A stretch of 64,000 nucleotides of DNA from an uncultured Flavobacterium sp. (GTDB taxonomy: Bacteria > Bacteroidota > Bacteroidia > Flavobacteriales > Flavobacteriaceae). The translations under genes were made by a program, and so were the position numbers. The stretch lies in contig NZ_CAMLDD010000002.1 in assembly GCF_946478785.1 (NCBI RefSeq), forward strand, positions 293,536 to 357,535. Reading direction: 5' to 3'. Below, in pieces: positions 61,966-64,000 of the stretch (position 1 is the stretch's first letter; the number at the start of each line of letters is the position of its first letter). The notes under the pieces are model-generated. The model was not told where the DNA came from. It saw only the letters and a program-made list of their open reading frames with translations, and ran no database searches.

Positions 61966-63474
61966 ATGCCTATATCCATAATAAATTCGTTTGCTTCCTG
62001 GGTGCTCAAACAAAGGATACATCAAATTGAACTTTTTTTAAAATATCCAAACGAAGTCCAGGAAGAACTGCTTCACAATTTAGTGACTGCCTCTGAAAAT
62101 ACAATTATTGGAAAAAAATATGAATTCTCTTCTATCAATTCCTATCAGACTTTTGCAGAAAGGGTTCCGATTTCAGGTTATGAGGAATTACAGCCCTTAA
62201 TCGAACGTACACGTCAGGGAGAACAAGGTGTTTTTTGGGAAAGCCCAATAAAATGGTTTGCAAAATCAAGCGGAACCACAAATGCCAAAAGTAAATTTAT
62301 TCCGGTAAGTAATGAAGCCCTTGAGGACTGTCATTATAAAGGCAGCAAGGATTTGCTTTGCATGTATTTAAATAACAATGAAGATTCACAGCTGTTTGTG
62401 GGAAAAAGCCTTCGTTTAGGCGGAAGCTCTCAGATTTATGAAAACAACAATACTTTTTTTGGCGATTTATCGGCGATTTTAATTGAAAATATGCCTATTT
62501 GGGCTGAATTCAGCAGTACGCCAAGCAATAAAATCTCGCTGATGACGGAATGGGAAAGTAAAATTGCAGCCATTATTAATGAAACAAAACATGAAAATGT
62601 AACCAGTTTTGCCGGAGTTCCATCCTGGATGCTGGTTTTGATGAATCGTGTTTTAGAGGATACCGGAAAAGGGAATCTATTGGAAGTCTGGCCCAATCTG
62701 GAAGTTTACTTTCATGGGGGCGTGAGTTTTTCTCCATATAAAGAACAATACAAAAATATCCTCCCAAGCAAGGATTTTAAATATTACGAAATTTATAATG
62801 CTTCTGAAGGGTTTTTCGCAATTCAGGATTTGAATAATTCCAGCGATTTATTACTGATGCTGGATTACGGAATTTTCTACGAATTTATCCCGATGGATAC
62901 TTTTGATACGCCAAACCAAAAAGTAGTTCGTTTAGCCGATGTTGAGCTGAATAAAAATTACGCCATTGTCATTACTACCAATTCAGGATTGTGGCGTTAT
63001 TTGATTGGTGACACGATTCGTTTTACTTCATTAAATCCATATAGAATTCGCGTTACCGGAAGAACCAAACATCATATTAATGTTTTTGGCGAAGAATTAA
63101 TGGTCGAAAATACAGATCAGGCGATTGCCAAAGCCTGCCAAATCACCCAAACTGAAGTTATTGATTATACTGTCGCTCCAATTTTCATGCAGGACAAAGA
63201 AAAAGGTGCTCACGAATGGATGATCGAGTTCAAGAAAAAACCTGCTGACGTAGGGCTTTTCCAAAAAGTACTGGATGAAACTTTACAGACTTTAAACTCT
63301 GACTACGAAGCTAAACGCTACAATAATATGACTTTAAATCCTTTGGTGATTAATGTTGCGAGAGAAAACTTGTTTTATGATTGGTTGAAAGAAAGAGATA
63401 AATTAGGCGGACAGCATAAGATTCCGAGGCTTTCAAATCAGAGAGATTATTTGGAGCAGTTGAAGGGGATGTAG
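61966..63474 (+). CDS. GH3-family acyl-adenylating enzyme
   Basis: A 502-residue member of the GH3 branch of the ANL superfamily. The P-loop-like motif AKSSGTTNAKSKFIP (residues 102-116), YEIYNASEGFFA and GLWRYLIGDTIRF are intact. Plant GH3 enzymes join amino acids to jasmonate or auxin; the bacterial ones are uncharacterised, and a role in making an amide of a fatty or aromatic acid is only inference. Common in Bacteroidota. Confidence 0.88.
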   Translation: MPISIINSFASWVLKQRIHQIELFLKYPNEVQEELLHNLVTASENTIIGKKYEFSSINSYQTFAERVPISGYEELQPLIERTRQGEQGVFWESPIKWFAKSSGTTNAKSKFIPVSNEALEDCHYKGSKDLLCMYLNNNEDSQLFVGKSLRLGGSSQIYENNNTFFGDLSAILIENMPIWAEFSSTPSNKISLMTEWESKIAAIINETKHENVTSFAGVPSWMLVLMNRVLEDTGKGNLLEVWPNLEVYFHGGVSFSPYKEQYKNILPSKDFKYYEIYNASEGFFAIQDLNNSSDLLLMLDYGIFYEFIPMDTFDTPNQKVVRLADVELNKNYAIVITTNSGLWRYLIGDTIRFTSLNPYRIRVTGRTKHHINVFGEELMVENTDQAIAKACQITQTEVIDYTVAPIFMQDKEKGAHEWMIEFKKKPADVGLFQKVLDETLQTLNSDYEAKRYNNMTLNPLVINVARENLFYDWLKERDKLGGQHKIPRLSNQRDYLEQLKGM

Positions 63475-63494
63475 ATATATTTAAAAATGATGAA

Positions 63495-63929
63495 ATGAAT
63501 AAAATTGTTTTAATACTTATACCTTTTTTCTTTTCGTGTAACATGAAAAACATTCCTAAATGTAGTGATGAAAATGTAAAAAAAATAACATTAGAAATCT
63601 TAAAAGAAAGATTAAAAAACCCATTAATTGTAGAATATTCTAACTCTAATTTTGAATTAGAAACTGTTGAATCCGCAAACGCGAGTCCAAGTGATTATTC
63701 TTTTTCAGATAAGCAAAGAAAAATAGCAGAAAAACAAGCTAATAGTATTTTAGATAAGCTAAAACTATCCAATATTATAACTTTAAAAACACAAGATAGT
63801 ATCAAAAAATGTGAATGTGAATCTCATATAAAAATTGAGTACTTAAATAATTTAAAAATTAAATATAGTGCTCAATTAACTGATGAAGGGGAAACATTTG
63901 TCAAACTATCAACAATTCAAGAAGAATAA
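63495..63929 (+). CDS. Small putative lipoprotein
   Basis: A 144-residue protein with a short lipoprotein signal (MNKIVLILIPFFFSC, lipobox FFFSC) and three more cysteines (PKCSD, KKCECE). The rest is a lysine-rich helical stretch (ITLEILKERLKNPLIVEYSNS) and beta-like C-terminus. The family is not recognised. AT-richer than the preceding gene, 20 nt after its stop. Confidence 0.6.
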   Translation: MNKIVLILIPFFFSCNMKNIPKCSDENVKKITLEILKERLKNPLIVEYSNSNFELETVESANASPSDYSFSDKQRKIAEKQANSILDKLKLSNIITLKTQDSIKKCECESHIKIEYLNNLKIKYSAQLTDEGETFVKLSTIQEE

Positions 63930-63930
63930 C

Positions 63931-63970
63931 CCTGCTAGCGCGAGAGTCCCCCTGCTAGCGCGAGCGTCCC
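63931..63970. repeat. Tandem 20-bp GCTAGCGCGAG repeats
   Basis: CCTGCTAGCGCGAGAGTCCC and CCTGCTAGCGCGAGCGTCCC stand head to tail with one mismatch. GC-rich in an AT-rich setting; CTCTCGTG that follows pairs partly with the GCGAG of the repeat. Confidence 0.75.
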
Positions 63971-64000
63971 TCTCGTGAACACAATCAAATTCAAATTATT

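Noticed and set aside
1..64000. CRISPR array, prophage or insertion sequence
   Set aside because: No evenly spaced direct repeats with unique spacers, no integrase, transposase or phage structural genes were found.

Overview
The window looks like chromosomal DNA of a Flavobacterium-type member of the Bacteroidota. The support is low GC, many promoters with the phylum's TAnnTTTG -7 element (often with a TTG about 19-23 nt upstream), few Shine-Dalgarno sequences, and typical gene families (ligase-associated exonuclease, DUF983, DUF1573, DUF2797, GH3, FolK-deoxynucleoside kinase fusion). No species name can be given from sequence alone.

Layout. 0-9 kb: a DNA-repair pair (ATP-dependent ligase, cut by the window edge, and its MBL exonuclease), pruA, a Tat-exported alkaline phosphatase, rsmG, a fatty-acid desaturase and an aspartate aminotransferase. 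9.2-9.8 kb is repeat-filled. 9.8-13.6 kb: a DUF2383 protein, then an AT-rich two-gene cassette (winged-helix protein plus AbiEii-like nucleotidyltransferase) behind a perfect 41-bp palindrome that overlaps its promoter, then a U32-family protein.

13.8-30.9 kb and 38.2-43.9 kb are two arms of a nitrate assimilation region: NarL-like regulator, NarK-type transporter with an unusual soluble insert, orphan NrtA-like protein, an operon of outer-membrane porin, NrtA, NrtB and NrtC, an Fnr-like regulator with an N-terminal cysteine cluster, a 1172-residue nitrate reductase fused to its flavin reductase, a half sulfite/nitrite-reductase-rubredoxin protein, and an operon nirB, nirD, DUF4202 and a NarX-like sensor kinase. 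A 16-bp dyad (TAMGT-N6-ACKTA) recurs in front of narK, the porin-nrt operon, the nitrate reductase and nirB, so a common Crp/Fnr-type regulator is likely. Nitrate would cross the outer membrane by the porin, enter by NarK or NrtABC, be reduced to nitrite by the fused reductase and to ammonium by NirBD.

31-38 kb: AraC regulator, DUF983, fabD, YceI and pirin (two genes with identically built promoters), a self-inhibited Fic protein, and the purT-DUF6370-Crp operon. 44-64 kb: a decayed META-domain lipoprotein, a DegT aminotransferase, waaA, a small repetitive lipoprotein, two tRNA genes, mutS, DUF1573, an RNA methyltransferase, folK-dNK, sppA, a hydrolase, AsmA, a GT9 glycosyltransferase, DUF2797, GH3 and a small lipoprotein. 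Intergenic spaces are rich in several families of palindromic and inverted repeats. Several longest reading frames begin at a TTG that is really part of a -7 promoter box, so their starts were moved downstream.
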